Assembly: GCF_002896965.1 (NCBI RefSeq)
Contig: NZ_LYMM01000095.1
Location: forward strand, 124,001 to 188,000
Length of the DNA: 64,000 nt
Source: Novosphingobium guangzhouense
Lineage (GTDB): Bacteria > Pseudomonadota > Alphaproteobacteria > Sphingomonadales > Sphingomonadaceae
Direction of reading: 5' to 3'
A program made the position numbers and the translations under genes. Under the pieces are notes generated by a model, which saw nothing but the letters and a program-made list of their open reading frames with translations, did not search any database and was not told where the DNA came from. Below are positions 1 to 8,536 of this stretch, piece after piece. How positions within the stretch are numbered: position 1 is the stretch's first letter; each line of letters begins with the position of its first letter.

Positions 1-2
1 GG

Positions 3-995
3 CTCGAACGCTGGCTGCAGGGGCGCTTGCCGGAGGCGACGGGGATTGCCGTCACCGACCTTGCCTATCCGCGTGGTGCGGGGCAGAGCCACGAAACGGT
101 GCTGTTCGACGCGCACTGGACAGAGGGCGGGAGCGCGCGGCAACAGGGCTGCGTGGTCCGCATCAAGCCTCGGGCGTTCACCGTCTTTCCCGACAATCTG
201 TTCGACGAACAATACGCAATCATGAAACTGATGGCGGATGAAGGGCTGGTCCGCGTGGCGCGCCCGCTGTGGTTTGAAGAAGACCCGGCGATCCTCGGCA
301 ATTCGTTCTTCGTGATGGAACGGAAGCGGGGGCGCGTTCCCGTGTCGATCCCGCCCTATGCGCGCGAAGGCTGGTTGCACGATGCCACGCCTGACCAGCG
401 GCGGACCTTGTGGCGCAGCGCGGTGGAGCAACTGGCTGCGATCCAGCGTGTGCCGGTGGACCGGGCTTCGTTCCTCGGTGGTGCGGGCGCGGCTTCGCGC
501 GGGCTGGCGCAGGAATGGGACAAGTACCAGCGCTTCACCGCCTGGCTGGAGGAAGTCGCGCCTCAACCGGTCCTGCGTGATGCGCTGGCACGGCTTGAGG
601 GGGCATGGCCCGTCCACGATCCGGAAGGCATCGTCTGGGGCGACGCACGCATCGGCAACATGATGTTCGACGACGATTTCCAGGTCGTCGCGGTGATGGA
701 CTGGGAACAGCCCTCGCTCGGCGGGGCTTTGCACGACCTTGCGTGGTTCTGCACGCTTTCTGAAACGATGCACGGCCGCAGTTCAACTCACGGCGCCTAC
801 CTTGAAGGCATGGGCACGCGCGAGGAGACGATCGCGTTGTGGGAGGAGGTCAGCGGCAAGTCGGCGGCGGGCCTCGAATGGTATGAAGAATTCACCCACT
901 TCAAGATGACCTGCACCGGCGTCAGGCTTGGCCAGCTTCGCGGCACGGCAATGATGGATGAAGCAGCGATGAGGCGGCGCCTGAAGGTGGCCTAG
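3..995 (+). CDS. Phosphotransferase family protein (APH-like kinase fold), 5' end outside window
   Basis: The reading frame is open from the first bases of the window, so the true start lies upstream; at least 331 codons are present. The protein has the aminoglycoside-phosphotransferase/choline-kinase fold (PF01636 type). The catalytic loop is WGDARIGNMMF, with the catalytic Asp and the Asn ligand, followed about 15 residues later by the metal-binding VMDWE. The N-terminal part (around VLFDAHWTEGG) resembles the ATP-binding lobe. Members encoded next to acyl-CoA dehydrogenases in actinobacteria and sphingomonads are annotated only as phosphotransferase, and the substrate is unknown. Resistance activity cannot be inferred. 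Its stop codon overlaps the convergent gene's stop (992-995). Confidence 0.8.
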   Translation, partial: LERWLQGRLPEATGIAVTDLAYPRGAGQSHETVLFDAHWTEGGSARQQGCVVRIKPRAFTVFPDNLFDEQYAIMKLMADEGLVRVARPLWFEEDPAILGNSFFVMERKRGRVPVSIPPYAREGWLHDATPDQRRTLWRSAVEQLAAIQRVPVDRASFLGGAGAASRGLAQEWDKYQRFTAWLEEVAPQPVLRDALARLEGAWPVHDPEGIVWGDARIGNMMFDDDFQVVAVMDWEQPSLGGALHDLAWFCTLSETMHGRSSTHGAYLEGMGTREETIALWEEVSGKSAAGLEWYEEFTHFKMTCTGVRLGQLRGTAMMDEAAMRRRLKVA

Positions 996-1627
996 TGTGC
1001 GCTCTGGTCGTCCTCGCCGGGGTGAAGCGGCAGGCCGAGCGACCAGTGGATCGCCGCACCGCGCAGGCCGAACCCGGCAAGGACGGCGATCGCCCAGGTC
1101 AGCGCCGGTGAAAGGCCGGCGGTGATCCCCAGACCCGCCACCCCCGCTGCAAGGGCTGCTGCGGTGACGTATAGTTCCGGGCGCATGAGGATAGAGGGCT
1201 GGCCCGCCAGCACGTCGCGCACGATGCCGCCGATGCAGCCGGTGATGACGCCCATCAGCACGGCGGGCACGGCCGGAACACCCCAGTGCAGCGCCTTGAT
1301 CGTGCCGAATACGGCATAGACGGCAAGGCCCAGCGCGTCGGCCCATTCCAGGATGTGCCCGCGCCACCAGCGCACGGGGGTGAACCACGCCAGGATCGCC
1401 ACGCCAAGGCAGACCGGCGCGACGAGCCGGTCGTGCACCCAGAACACGGGGGCGCCGATCAGCAGGTCACGCAGGGAACCGCCGCCCACGCCGGTGATCA
1501 GTGCGAAGAAAGCCACCGTTACAAAAGTCTGGCGCATCTGCGCGGCGGCCAGCGCGCCGGTCAGGGCGAATACGGCGATGCCGATAAGGTCGAGCGCAGG
1601 GGGCAGGGCGGGCGAAGGCGGGATCAT
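992..1627 (-). CDS. UPF0126/TRIC-type trimeric intracellular cation channel family membrane protein
   Basis: The product is 211 aa and strongly hydrophobic, with about seven membrane segments arranged as two repeats. The first repeat starts LDLIGIAVFALTGALAAAQ and contains GVGGGSLRDLL; the second contains GCIGGIVRDVLAGQPSIL. The duplicated G-G-x-x-R-D-x-L signature is characteristic of UPF0126 (YadS/YicG) proteins, which are related to TRIC cation channels. I chose the ATG at 1627 (MIPPSPALPPALD) over a more upstream in-frame start because the extra N-terminus is polar and unlike the family. The gene converges on the upstream kinase with overlapping stops. The physiological substrate is unproven. 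Confidence 0.85.
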   Translation of the reverse strand: MIPPSPALPPALDLIGIAVFALTGALAAAQMRQTFVTVAFFALITGVGGGSLRDLLIGAPVFWVHDRLVAPVCLGVAILAWFTPVRWWRGHILEWADALGLAVYAVFGTIKALHWGVPAVPAVLMGVITGCIGGIVRDVLAGQPSILMRPELYVTAAALAAGVAGLGITAGLSPALTWAIAVLAGFGLRGAAIHWSLGLPLHPGEDDQSAH

Positions 1628-1716
1628 CGCCAAGCTCCTAGCACGTTGTCCCGCGCTTGACCCATCGTCAAATTGCGATACACAAAGGATCATAAAATAA
1701 GAGCGGGAGCATACGC

Positions 1717-3018
1717 GTGTCCTACGAGAAAGCTGACTGGTACACTGACATCTCGCTGGTGGACGATCCCCACGCCTATTTCGACTACTTGCGCGCCCTG
1801 GGGCCGGTGGTGCCGCTGCCTCATCGCGGCGCGGTGGCGGTAGTGGGCTATGAGGAGACGGTGCAGGTGTCGCTCGACACCGAACATTTCTCGGAAATCA
1901 ACGGCGTCACCGGCGGAATGGTAGACCTGCCCTTCGTGCCCGAGGGGGACGATATCGGCGACCAGTTGGAAGCCCATCGCAGCCGCATCGCCTTCGCAGA
2001 CCAGATCGTGTGCGAACAGGGCGCGCGCCATGCCGATCTGCGATCCATCCTGTCGCGGCTTTTCACGCCCAGCCGGTTGAAGCAGCTTCAGCCGCAGCTG
2101 GCGGCAACGGCAGAGGGGCTCATCGACGAGTTCCACAAGGACGGGCGCGTCGATATCGTGCGGCAGTACGGCGGACCTTACGGGGCGCTGGTGATTTCCG
2201 ACCTGCTTGGGCTGTCTGAAGCCACGCGCGCGCGCTTTCGCAGGCTGCTGGAAGGGGCGATCCCGGTGCCGATGGACGCCACGCCTGAAGAGATGATGAA
2301 GAACCCGCTGGTGCCGGTGGGCAAGGAACTGTTCGGCCTGATCGCCCGCCGCCGCATCGCGAATCATGCGCTGATGCGCCCGTTGCGCGCTTTGCTGGCG
2401 CAGGAGGATATCCTCAACGAACTGGCGCAGGCGACTTATCCGGACGGATCGAAACCCTCGCTCGTCGATGTGACGGGGCTGGCGGCGTTCCTGTTCGGGG
2501 CGGGGCAGGATACCACCAACCGGCTTCTCGCAAACGGCTTCAAGGTCATCGCCACGCGCCCCGATATCCAGGCAGAACTGCGCCGCGATCCGACGCGCAT
2601 TCCCGATTTCATCGAGGAACTGCTGCGCTATGACGGATCGGTGAAAAGCGCGGGGCGCCTCTGCCGCAAGACAACGGTGCTGGGCGGGGTGGAGATCAAG
2701 GCCGGTACGCCGATCCTGATGAGCCACATGGCCGCCAATCGCGACCCGGCGCGTTTCCCCGATCCCGGCCGCTTCGACATGGACCGTCCGCGCATCAAGG
2801 AGCACCTTGCCTTCGGTCGCGGCGCGCATACCTGCATCGGCGCCCCGCTTGCCCGGCGCGAGGTGGCGGTCAGCATCGAACGGCTATTGGCGCGCATGGG
2901 CAATATCCGGCTGTCAGAAGAGCACCACGGCCCCGAAAATGCACGCCGGTTCGAATACGAGCCGACATATGTGCTGCGCGCGCTGCGGGCGCTGCACCTT
3001 GAATTCGACCCGCTGTAA
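1717..3018 (+). CDS. Cytochrome P450
   Basis: The product is 433 aa, a soluble bacterial class I cytochrome P450. The I-helix oxygen-activation motif is FGAGQDTT (about residues 260-267), the K-helix ExxR lies in EELLR, and the heme-binding loop FGRGAHTCIG places the proximal cysteine at about residue 373. Translation starts at GTG 1717, preceded by the purine-rich GCGGGAG. It is monocistronic and converges on an MDR oxidoreductase 4 nt away. No ferredoxin is adjacent; the ferredoxin near 49.7 kb could serve it. Substrate unknown. One of three P450 genes in the window. Confidence 0.93.
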   Translation: MSYEKADWYTDISLVDDPHAYFDYLRALGPVVPLPHRGAVAVVGYEETVQVSLDTEHFSEINGVTGGMVDLPFVPEGDDIGDQLEAHRSRIAFADQIVCEQGARHADLRSILSRLFTPSRLKQLQPQLAATAEGLIDEFHKDGRVDIVRQYGGPYGALVISDLLGLSEATRARFRRLLEGAIPVPMDATPEEMMKNPLVPVGKELFGLIARRRIANHALMRPLRALLAQEDILNELAQATYPDGSKPSLVDVTGLAAFLFGAGQDTTNRLLANGFKVIATRPDIQAELRRDPTRIPDFIEELLRYDGSVKSAGRLCRKTTVLGGVEIKAGTPILMSHMAANRDPARFPDPGRFDMDRPRIKEHLAFGRGAHTCIGAPLARREVAVSIERLLARMGNIRLSEEHHGPENARRFEYEPTYVLRALRALHLEFDPL

Positions 3019-3022
3019 GACG

Positions 3023-3985
3023 TCAGACCCGCATCACCACGCGTCCGAAGGGGTGTCCTTCCGCCACGAAGCGATGCGCCTGCACGGCATCGGCCAGTGC
3101 GAATTCGCGCTCGATCGGCATCGCCAGATCGCCCGTGTGGACCCGCGTGAAGAGGTCCGCCAGCAGGGCATGGACGCGCGGGGTGTGCATGTCGCGGCCA
3201 AAGGAAATGCCGGTGACCTGCATCGCCTTGCGGATCAGTTCGAAGAACCCGAAGCTGGGGAGCGTGCCCTCTGCCGCGCCGACGACCGCATAGCGGCCAT
3301 GCCCGCGCAGTGCGTCGACCAGAGCGTCCTTGCCTGCTCCCCCGGCCAGGTCGAGCACGAGGTCCACGCCCTTGCGTGCGGTGATATCCCGGCATCGCCC
3401 GGCGATATCCTCTTGCCGGTAATCGATGCCGTGGGTCAGGCCGAAAGGCGCGATCCGGGCAAGGCGTTCCAGGCCGGAGGCGGTGCCGATCACCGTTGCG
3501 CCTGCCTGTGCGGCCAGTTGCACGGCGGCCAGACCGACGCCGCCCGCCGCGCCTTGCACCAGCACGGTTTCGGCTGCGGTCAGCGCGCCATACGTGAACA
3601 ACGCGTCGTAAGCGGTGCCGAAGGCGATCGGCACCACGGCCGCCAGCGCAAGGTCCATACCTTCGGGCACCGGATAGGCGTAAGTTTCGGGCACCGCGAA
3701 AAGTTCGGCATGGCTGCCGTTCCAGTTGAAGCCGACGACGCGGTCTCCGGGCACGAAGCGCGTCACTTCCGCGCCCACGGCCAGAACCGTGCCTGCCGCC
3801 TGATAGCCGGGGACGAACGGCGTGCGCGCGGGGGGCGTGTGGATGCGGTTGAGCAGGTCGCCGCCTTCGATCGAGATGACTTCCACCCGGATCAGCACGG
3901 TCTTCGCGTTGACTTCGGGATCGGGCTGGTCCCCGAAGTGCATGACTTCGGGGCCGCCGTTCTCGGTGTACCAGACTGCCTTCAT
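3023..3985 (-). CDS. NADPH:quinone oxidoreductase-like MDR-family (zinc-independent) protein
   Basis: The 320-aa product begins MKAVWYTENGGPEVMHFGD, typical of quinone oxidoreductase/zeta-crystallin-type medium-chain dehydrogenases. It has the GroES-like N-terminal domain (residues about 1-120, with VPGYQAAGTV) and a Rossmann domain with the dinucleotide motif GAAGGVGLAAVQLA. The zinc-ligand pattern of classical alcohol dehydrogenases is absent, so NADPH-dependent reduction of quinones or enones is expected. I chose the ATG at 3985; an upstream extension to 4012 would add nine residues that do not fit the family. Converges on the P450 gene. Confidence 0.85.
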   Translation of the reverse strand: MKAVWYTENGGPEVMHFGDQPDPEVNAKTVLIRVEVISIEGGDLLNRIHTPPARTPFVPGYQAAGTVLAVGAEVTRFVPGDRVVGFNWNGSHAELFAVPETYAYPVPEGMDLALAAVVPIAFGTAYDALFTYGALTAAETVLVQGAAGGVGLAAVQLAAQAGATVIGTASGLERLARIAPFGLTHGIDYRQEDIAGRCRDITARKGVDLVLDLAGGAGKDALVDALRGHGRYAVVGAAEGTLPSFGFFELIRKAMQVTGISFGRDMHTPRVHALLADLFTRVHTGDLAMPIEREFALADAVQAHRFVAEGHPFGRVVMRV

Positions 3986-4090
3986 CGCGTGCTCCCGTCC
4001 ATGTCGCCCCATCCTGCCAGGCCCGTCCTGCCACTACGGGCACGGGGCGCGCATCTGGTCAATCGGAGAGGGCGGCAGGTGCCGTCAGGG

Positions 4091-4834
4091 TCAGGGCGTG
4101 AAGCGCAAGTAGGCCATCACGCGCGAGCCATAGTGCCGATCCGTCCAGCGCGAGAGGGGATCGACTTCGTCCGCGCCGATCGAGGTGCCCGAATAGCGCA
4201 GGCCCGCCGCAATGTTCGCGTCCGTATACTCCACGCCGAGATGGTGATCGAGGTAATCGCCGCCGGGACGCAGCCGGGCCACGCGCGGATCGCCGTTGGA
4301 CGAACCGCTGGTGTGGCCGATCCCGCCGTAAAGCGTCACCGGGGTGCCCGGAATGCTCGCGGAAAGCTGGGCGTCCAGATAGAGGTTGCTGCCGCCGACG
4401 GCATCCTGCGAAGGCGCGAAGGCAGCACCGACGACCAGTTGCGCCGGGCCGAGCGTGCGGGCGACTTCACCGGTCAGTTCGACGAAGCTGGTGCCCGAAC
4501 GTCCCACGAAGACATTGCCGCGCAGGCCCGCGCTGAAATCCCAGCCATTGCTGCGCAGGGTGTAGCGCGGAGCCACCGTCAGTCCGAGGTCGGCGCCGCC
4601 GTGGCGGGCGGAATCGCGCAGGCTCACCGCATCAATGTCGATGCCGAGATCGTAGGACAGCGGAACGGACGCGGAGGCGCCGATTGCGGCCTTGCCGTCG
4701 CTCCAGCTCAAACCGCGTTCGCGGTGGTCGGTTTCGGCTTCGAAGGAGATGGTGGGGGCTGCCGATTGCGCGTGGGCATCGGCAAAGAAGAGGCCGCCGC
4801 ATGCCGCGACGGCCAGACCTAGAAGATATCGCAT
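4091..4834 (-). CDS. TorF-family putative outer-membrane porin
   Basis: The product is 247 aa with a Sec signal peptide (MRYLLGLAVAACGGLFFADAHAQ) cleaved after AHAQ. The mature protein consists of alternating amphipathic beta strands (for example PTISFEAETDHRERGLSWSD and GLTVAPRYTLRSNGWDF) and ends in an aromatic-containing strand (YLRFTP), as expected for a beta-barrel. The pattern resembles TorF-type putative porins of alphaproteobacteria. Substrate and channel activity are unknown. It stands alone between the MDR gene and a small exported protein on the same strand. Confidence 0.7.
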   Translation of the reverse strand: MRYLLGLAVAACGGLFFADAHAQSAAPTISFEAETDHRERGLSWSDGKAAIGASASVPLSYDLGIDIDAVSLRDSARHGGADLGLTVAPRYTLRSNGWDFSAGLRGNVFVGRSGTSFVELTGEVARTLGPAQLVVGAAFAPSQDAVGGSNLYLDAQLSASIPGTPVTLYGGIGHTSGSSNGDPRVARLRPGGDYLDHHLGVEYTDANIAAGLRYSGTSIGADEVDPLSRWTDRHYGSRVMAYLRFTP

Positions 4835-4869
4835 TGTGTTGAACTAGCAGCCTTTATCGTGCCTGTCCG

Positions 4870-5313
4870 TCAATTCGCGGCGAAATGATGCGCGGCGTCG
4901 ATGGCGGCAATGGCGTGTTCGCGATCGGCGCCTGCCGCCTTGGCCAGATGGGCTGTGATGGCAGGCGTCTTGTCATCGACCAGACGGGCAAGCTGCGCGT
5001 CGCGGCTGCGGCAGTCGCCGGGCAACTGCCGCGTGAAGGTCTCGGCGCCGGGGATGCTGGCGGCAAGCGCGTGGCCGCCATCGGCGATGATGCGCTCTAC
5101 GGAGACCTTCGCGGTCATGACGCAGCGCTGCGTGCTCTGGCGGGTGGGCGGGGCGATGCCGATGGTGCGCATGCTCGTTTCGACGCGGGCGCGGTAGTCG
5201 ACGCTGTAGGTGCTGCCACGGTGCTCGATCGCGACGCTGTGGACGGGCGTGGGCGTTACGGCCGCGGGAGCAACAGCGGCGGCGGCGACAACGGCGAGAG
5301 CAAGCAGGCTCAT
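4870..5313 (-). CDS. Small exported hypothetical protein
   Basis: The product is 147 aa beginning MSLLALAVVAAAAVAPAAV, a clear signal peptide. The start is supported by GGGAGGA a few bases upstream; a longer TTG start would place that ribosome-binding site inside the gene. The mature part has two cysteines (in RCVMTAK and GDCRSRD) that could form a disulfide, and an alanine- and histidine-rich C-terminus. I recognise no family. Likely periplasmic. Confidence 0.65.
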   Translation of the reverse strand: MSLLALAVVAAAAVAPAAVTPTPVHSVAIEHRGSTYSVDYRARVETSMRTIGIAPPTRQSTQRCVMTAKVSVERIIADGGHALAASIPGAETFTRQLPGDCRSRDAQLARLVDDKTPAITAHLAKAAGADREHAIAAIDAAHHFAAN

Positions 5314-5347
5314 AAATCCTCCCAATTATGCCTAAATATTAGGTAAT

Positions 5348-5368
5348 GATGCACAATCCTTGTGCATC
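5348..5368. other. Perfect 9-bp inverted repeat between a small exported gene and the DUF4403 gene
   Basis: GATGCACAA and TTGTGCATC are separated by TCC. The element lies downstream of the DUF4403 gene and upstream of the small exported gene, both minus strand, so it could terminate the first or regulate the second. No T-run follows it. A second short palindrome (CCTAA-ATA-TTAGG, 5331-5343) sits close by. Confidence 0.5.
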
Positions 5369-5424
5369 TTCAGGTAGGGGGGAAGTGCTGCCGGTTTGTT
5401 GCCCAAGCGTGATGATGTCTTTTC

Positions 5425-6903
5425 TCAATCCTTTACCGTGATCGATGCGGTGCCATCGGCCCACACAGGAAGGTAAAGCCCCCGCCCGGCAGCAGTGATG
5501 CGCCCGGTCTGCGTTTTCGTGACTTTCGCGCGAATGACCAGATCACCCTCGCGCTTGTCTTCAATCGCATGAGCGATCTTGCCGAGCAGTTCGGCGTAGT
5601 CATTCTCGAAATTCTGCGCCAATGCGCCCGCGATCGTCGCGCTCATGCCGGGCGTGTTGGCAAGGCGCAGGATCAGGTCGCCGCCGCGCATGTCGGTAGT
5701 GCCGCTGACCTCGAAGTTTTCGAAGCCGACACGGCGCGAATCCCTGGCATTGACCGGCGTGCCGGTCATCCAGACGGTGCCCTTCGTGCGACCGAGCCGC
5801 CCGGCTTCGTCGCGCGCGGTGAAGGTGGCGCCCACGGCGATGCGACCGCCGGTGGTGCCGTAGATCGTGACCTTGTGGAAGTCGGCGCGAACCGGACCGA
5901 CGCCGGGCACCGTGAAAGGGCGCGCGGAGCGCTTGCGCAGGGCCTTGACCAGCACCGGTTCCAGTTCGCGGTAATCGGCGATGACCGGGATGAAGAAGGC
6001 AAGACGCCCCGCCTGCGCCTCCAGCGGGCGCACCGGCGGTAGCGGGGCGGGCGCGGGGTCTTCCGGCCGCCTGCCGACGAACGTCTCAGTCTGCGCCTTG
6101 AGACCCAGCCGCAGCAGCAGCCGCTTGCCGTCGATCTCGTAGCCGCCATACTGCAGTTCGGTGGGCTTCACCCGCATCCAGACCGGCGGATTCTCGCGGT
6201 TCAGGGAAAGCGTGGTGAAGGCCGATTTCCAGGCCTGCTCTACCTGACGGCGCAATTCCAGCCTGCCCAGCTGCCCCGGCAGATCGCGTTCTAGCCTGGC
6301 GATGATGGGGGCGATCTTGCGGTCCGCCTGCTCGGTGAAGTCGATGCGCTGGCCGAGAAATTCGGCGTGTGGCGCATTGGTCCAGTCATAGCGGATGTCC
6401 ACTGTTCCGCGAGGGGTCCAGTCTTCGGCGAGGGTGATGCGCACGGTGGCGTGGGCAGTGGCGTCTGCCGTCGCGGTTTCGCGCTTGAGCACGCCGCCGA
6501 TATCCTCGGCGCGCAGTTCGGCATGCAGCGGCAGTGTCAGGCGGATTTCCTTGCCGTGTCCGGCGAACGTCATCGACCCGCGCGTGACTTCGCCGATGAT
6601 CCGGCACTTGAGCTTGGGCGTCTTTAGCGTGGCGATACCGATATCGACTTCTTTCGATTTCACGCAGGTCTGGTCGGGCTTGTCGATCGTCCACAGCACG
6701 CGGGGGATTTCGCGGTCGAGCGAGGCGGCAAGTTCGGAAAGGTCGGCGTGGACCGGCACGGTGATGAGCGATGCCTGCGGTTCGAAGTGGATCGCATCAT
6801 TCGCACGCGGCGGCGGCTCGTGCAGCCCGCGATTACAGGCGGAAAGCGCCAGTGAGCCGGGCAAGGTGATCGCCAGGACCGGCAAGATATTACGCAACGC
6901 CAT
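5425..6903 (-). CDS. DUF4403-family lipoprotein
   Basis: The product is 492 aa. The N-terminus MALRNILPVLAITLPGS ends in the lipobox LSAC, giving an acylated cysteine at about residue 23. The rest carries the DUF4403 pattern: an N-terminal repeat with SLITVPVHADLSELAASL, a long beta-rich middle, and a C-terminal repeat (FFIPVIADYRELEPVLVKAL, then FENFEVSGTTDMRG). The two related halves resemble lipid-binding tubular folds, but the function is unknown. The start at 6903 was chosen because an upstream extension lacks signal-peptide character. Not obviously in an operon; the lpdA terminator lies just upstream. Confidence 0.8.
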   Translation of the reverse strand: MALRNILPVLAITLPGSLALSACNRGLHEPPPRANDAIHFEPQASLITVPVHADLSELAASLDREIPRVLWTIDKPDQTCVKSKEVDIGIATLKTPKLKCRIIGEVTRGSMTFAGHGKEIRLTLPLHAELRAEDIGGVLKRETATADATAHATVRITLAEDWTPRGTVDIRYDWTNAPHAEFLGQRIDFTEQADRKIAPIIARLERDLPGQLGRLELRRQVEQAWKSAFTTLSLNRENPPVWMRVKPTELQYGGYEIDGKRLLLRLGLKAQTETFVGRRPEDPAPAPLPPVRPLEAQAGRLAFFIPVIADYRELEPVLVKALRKRSARPFTVPGVGPVRADFHKVTIYGTTGGRIAVGATFTARDEAGRLGRTKGTVWMTGTPVNARDSRRVGFENFEVSGTTDMRGGDLILRLANTPGMSATIAGALAQNFENDYAELLGKIAHAIEDKREGDLVIRAKVTKTQTGRITAAGRGLYLPVWADGTASITVKD

Positions 6904-6970
6904 GCGTGGAACGCCCCGTGGAACCATTGTCGCGCAGAAATACGCGAGCACCGCACTCGGTTCCCCATAC

Positions 6971-7003
6971 GAAAAAGGCCGGCGCTTCCCGCACCGGCCT
7001 CTT
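6971..7003 (-). terminator. Rho-independent terminator of lpdA
   Basis: Read on the minus strand, AGGCCGG and CCGGCCT (plus-strand arms 6976-6982 and 6994-7000) form a perfect 7-bp stem followed by TTTTTCG. It is about 20 nt after the lpdA stop codon. Confidence 0.85.
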
Positions 7004-7023
7004 CGTTCAGCATTGCCGCCCGA

Positions 7024-8421
7024 TCAGATGTGGATCGGCTTGCCGGTAACGGCCATCGCCGCTTCCTTGATCGCTTCCGAGTGAGTCGGGTGAGCGTGGC
7101 AGGTGTAGGCGATGTCTTCGCTGGTCGCGCCGAATTCCATGGCCTGCGCTGCCTGCGCGATCATGGTGCCCGCGACCGAGGCGATGCACCACACGCCCAG
7201 CACGCGGTCGGTTTCGGCATCGGCGATCACCTTCACGAAGCCGTCGGGCTCGTGGTTGGTCTTCGCGCGCGAGTTGGCGAGCATCGGGAACTTGCCGACC
7301 TTCACCGCGCCGCGTTCCTTGGCGGCTTCTTCGGTCAGACCCACGCCCGCGATTTCGGGCTGGGTGTAGACGACGCCGGGGATGACATCGTGGTTCACGA
7401 TGCCGGTGAGGCCGGCGATGTTCTCTGCAACCGCGATGCCTTCGTCCTCGGCCTTGTGCGCGAGCATCGGGCCGGGGATCACGTCGCCGATGGCCCACAC
7501 GCCGTCCACCTTGGTGGCGAAGTCGTGGTCGGTTTCGATCTGGTTGCGGGCGTTCAGCTCAAGGCCGATGTTGCCGAGGCCAAGACCTTCGGTGTTCGGA
7601 CGACGGCCGATCGAGACGAGGACGACATCGGCCTCGATCACTTCGGCGTCACCACCCTTGGCGGGTTCAACGGTGACCTTGGCGCTCTTGCCCTCCACGG
7701 TTACGCCGGTGACCTTGGTGCCAAGCTTCAGGGCCATGCCCTGCTTCTTGAAGATCTTGGACGCTTCCTTGCGCACGTCCATGTCCATGCCCGGAAGCAG
7801 CTGGTCGAGGAATTCGACCACGGTGACTTCCGCGCCGAGACGACGCCACACCGAGCCCAGTTCCAGACCGATCACGCCGCCGCCGATGACGACCATCTTC
7901 TTGGGCACCGAAGCCAGTTCCAGCGCGCCGGTCGAGTCCACGACCACGCCGCCTTCGTTGTCGATTTCCACGCCCGGAAGCGGGGTGACCGACGAGCCGG
8001 TGGCGATGACGATGTTCTTGGCGGTCACGGTCTTGCCGGCAACCTCGACGCTGTGGGCGTCCTTGAACTGGGCGTAACCCTTCAGCCAGTCGACCTTGTT
8101 CTTCTTGAACAGGTATTCGATGCCGCCGGTCAGGCCCTTGATCGCGTCGATGCGCTGGCCCTGCATGGTGGGCAGGTCAAGTTCAGGAGTAACCTTGATG
8201 CCCATCGCCGCCATGGCGCCGCCCTTGGCCGCTTCGAAGTATTCCGAAGCGTGCAGCAGGGCCTTGGAGGGAATGCAGCCCACGTTGAGGCAGGTGCCGC
8301 CCAGCGTCTCGCGCCCTTCGGCGCAGGCGGTCTTGAGGCCCAGCTGCGCCGCGCGGATCGCCGCGACATAACCGCCGGGGCCGGCACCGATGACAAGGAC
8401 GTCGTAGTCGTAATCAGCCAT
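7024..8421 (-). CDS. lpdA: Dihydrolipoyl dehydrogenase (E3)
   Basis: The product is 465 aa, a flavoprotein that re-oxidises dihydrolipoamide on E2 of 2-oxo acid dehydrogenases with NAD+. FAD binding is at VIGAGPGG (residues about 10-17). The redox disulfide lies in GGTCLNVGCIPSK (Cys44, Cys49), the NAD motif is VIGGGVIGLELG, and the C-terminal catalytic His-Glu motif is HAHPTHSE. The ATG at 8421 is preceded by GGAGG. It is the last gene of the sucA-odhB-lpdA run, but a strong hairpin with a T-run separates it from odhB, so it may have its own promoter. Confidence 0.97.
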   Translation of the reverse strand: MADYDYDVLVIGAGPGGYVAAIRAAQLGLKTACAEGRETLGGTCLNVGCIPSKALLHASEYFEAAKGGAMAAMGIKVTPELDLPTMQGQRIDAIKGLTGGIEYLFKKNKVDWLKGYAQFKDAHSVEVAGKTVTAKNIVIATGSSVTPLPGVEIDNEGGVVVDSTGALELASVPKKMVVIGGGVIGLELGSVWRRLGAEVTVVEFLDQLLPGMDMDVRKEASKIFKKQGMALKLGTKVTGVTVEGKSAKVTVEPAKGGDAEVIEADVVLVSIGRRPNTEGLGLGNIGLELNARNQIETDHDFATKVDGVWAIGDVIPGPMLAHKAEDEGIAVAENIAGLTGIVNHDVIPGVVYTQPEIAGVGLTEEAAKERGAVKVGKFPMLANSRAKTNHEPDGFVKVIADAETDRVLGVWCIASVAGTMIAQAAQAMEFGATSEDIAYTCHAHPTHSEAIKEAAMAVTGKPIHI

Positions 8422-8489
8422 TGTTGGCCTCCTCACGCTCGTGCTTTCGCACAATCAGGCACGAGCGGTAATAATCGTTTCAGCGCAAG

Positions 8490-8532
8490 TGAAAACCCCG
8501 CCCGACCTTTATCGGGGGCGGACGGGGCTTTT
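8490..8532 (-). terminator. Terminator between odhB and lpdA
   Basis: Arms CCCCGCCCG (8496-8504) and CGGACGGGG (8519-8527) pair with one mismatch. On the minus strand the stem is followed by TTTTC, which fits intrinsic termination after odhB. The plus strand also ends in CTTTTAA, so the element may act in both directions. Confidence 0.75.
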
Positions 8533-8536
8533 AATC

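Noticed and set aside
2807..4822. 671-codon plus-strand frame across the MDR and TorF genes
   Set aside because: Antisense to two well-supported genes and without family motifs.
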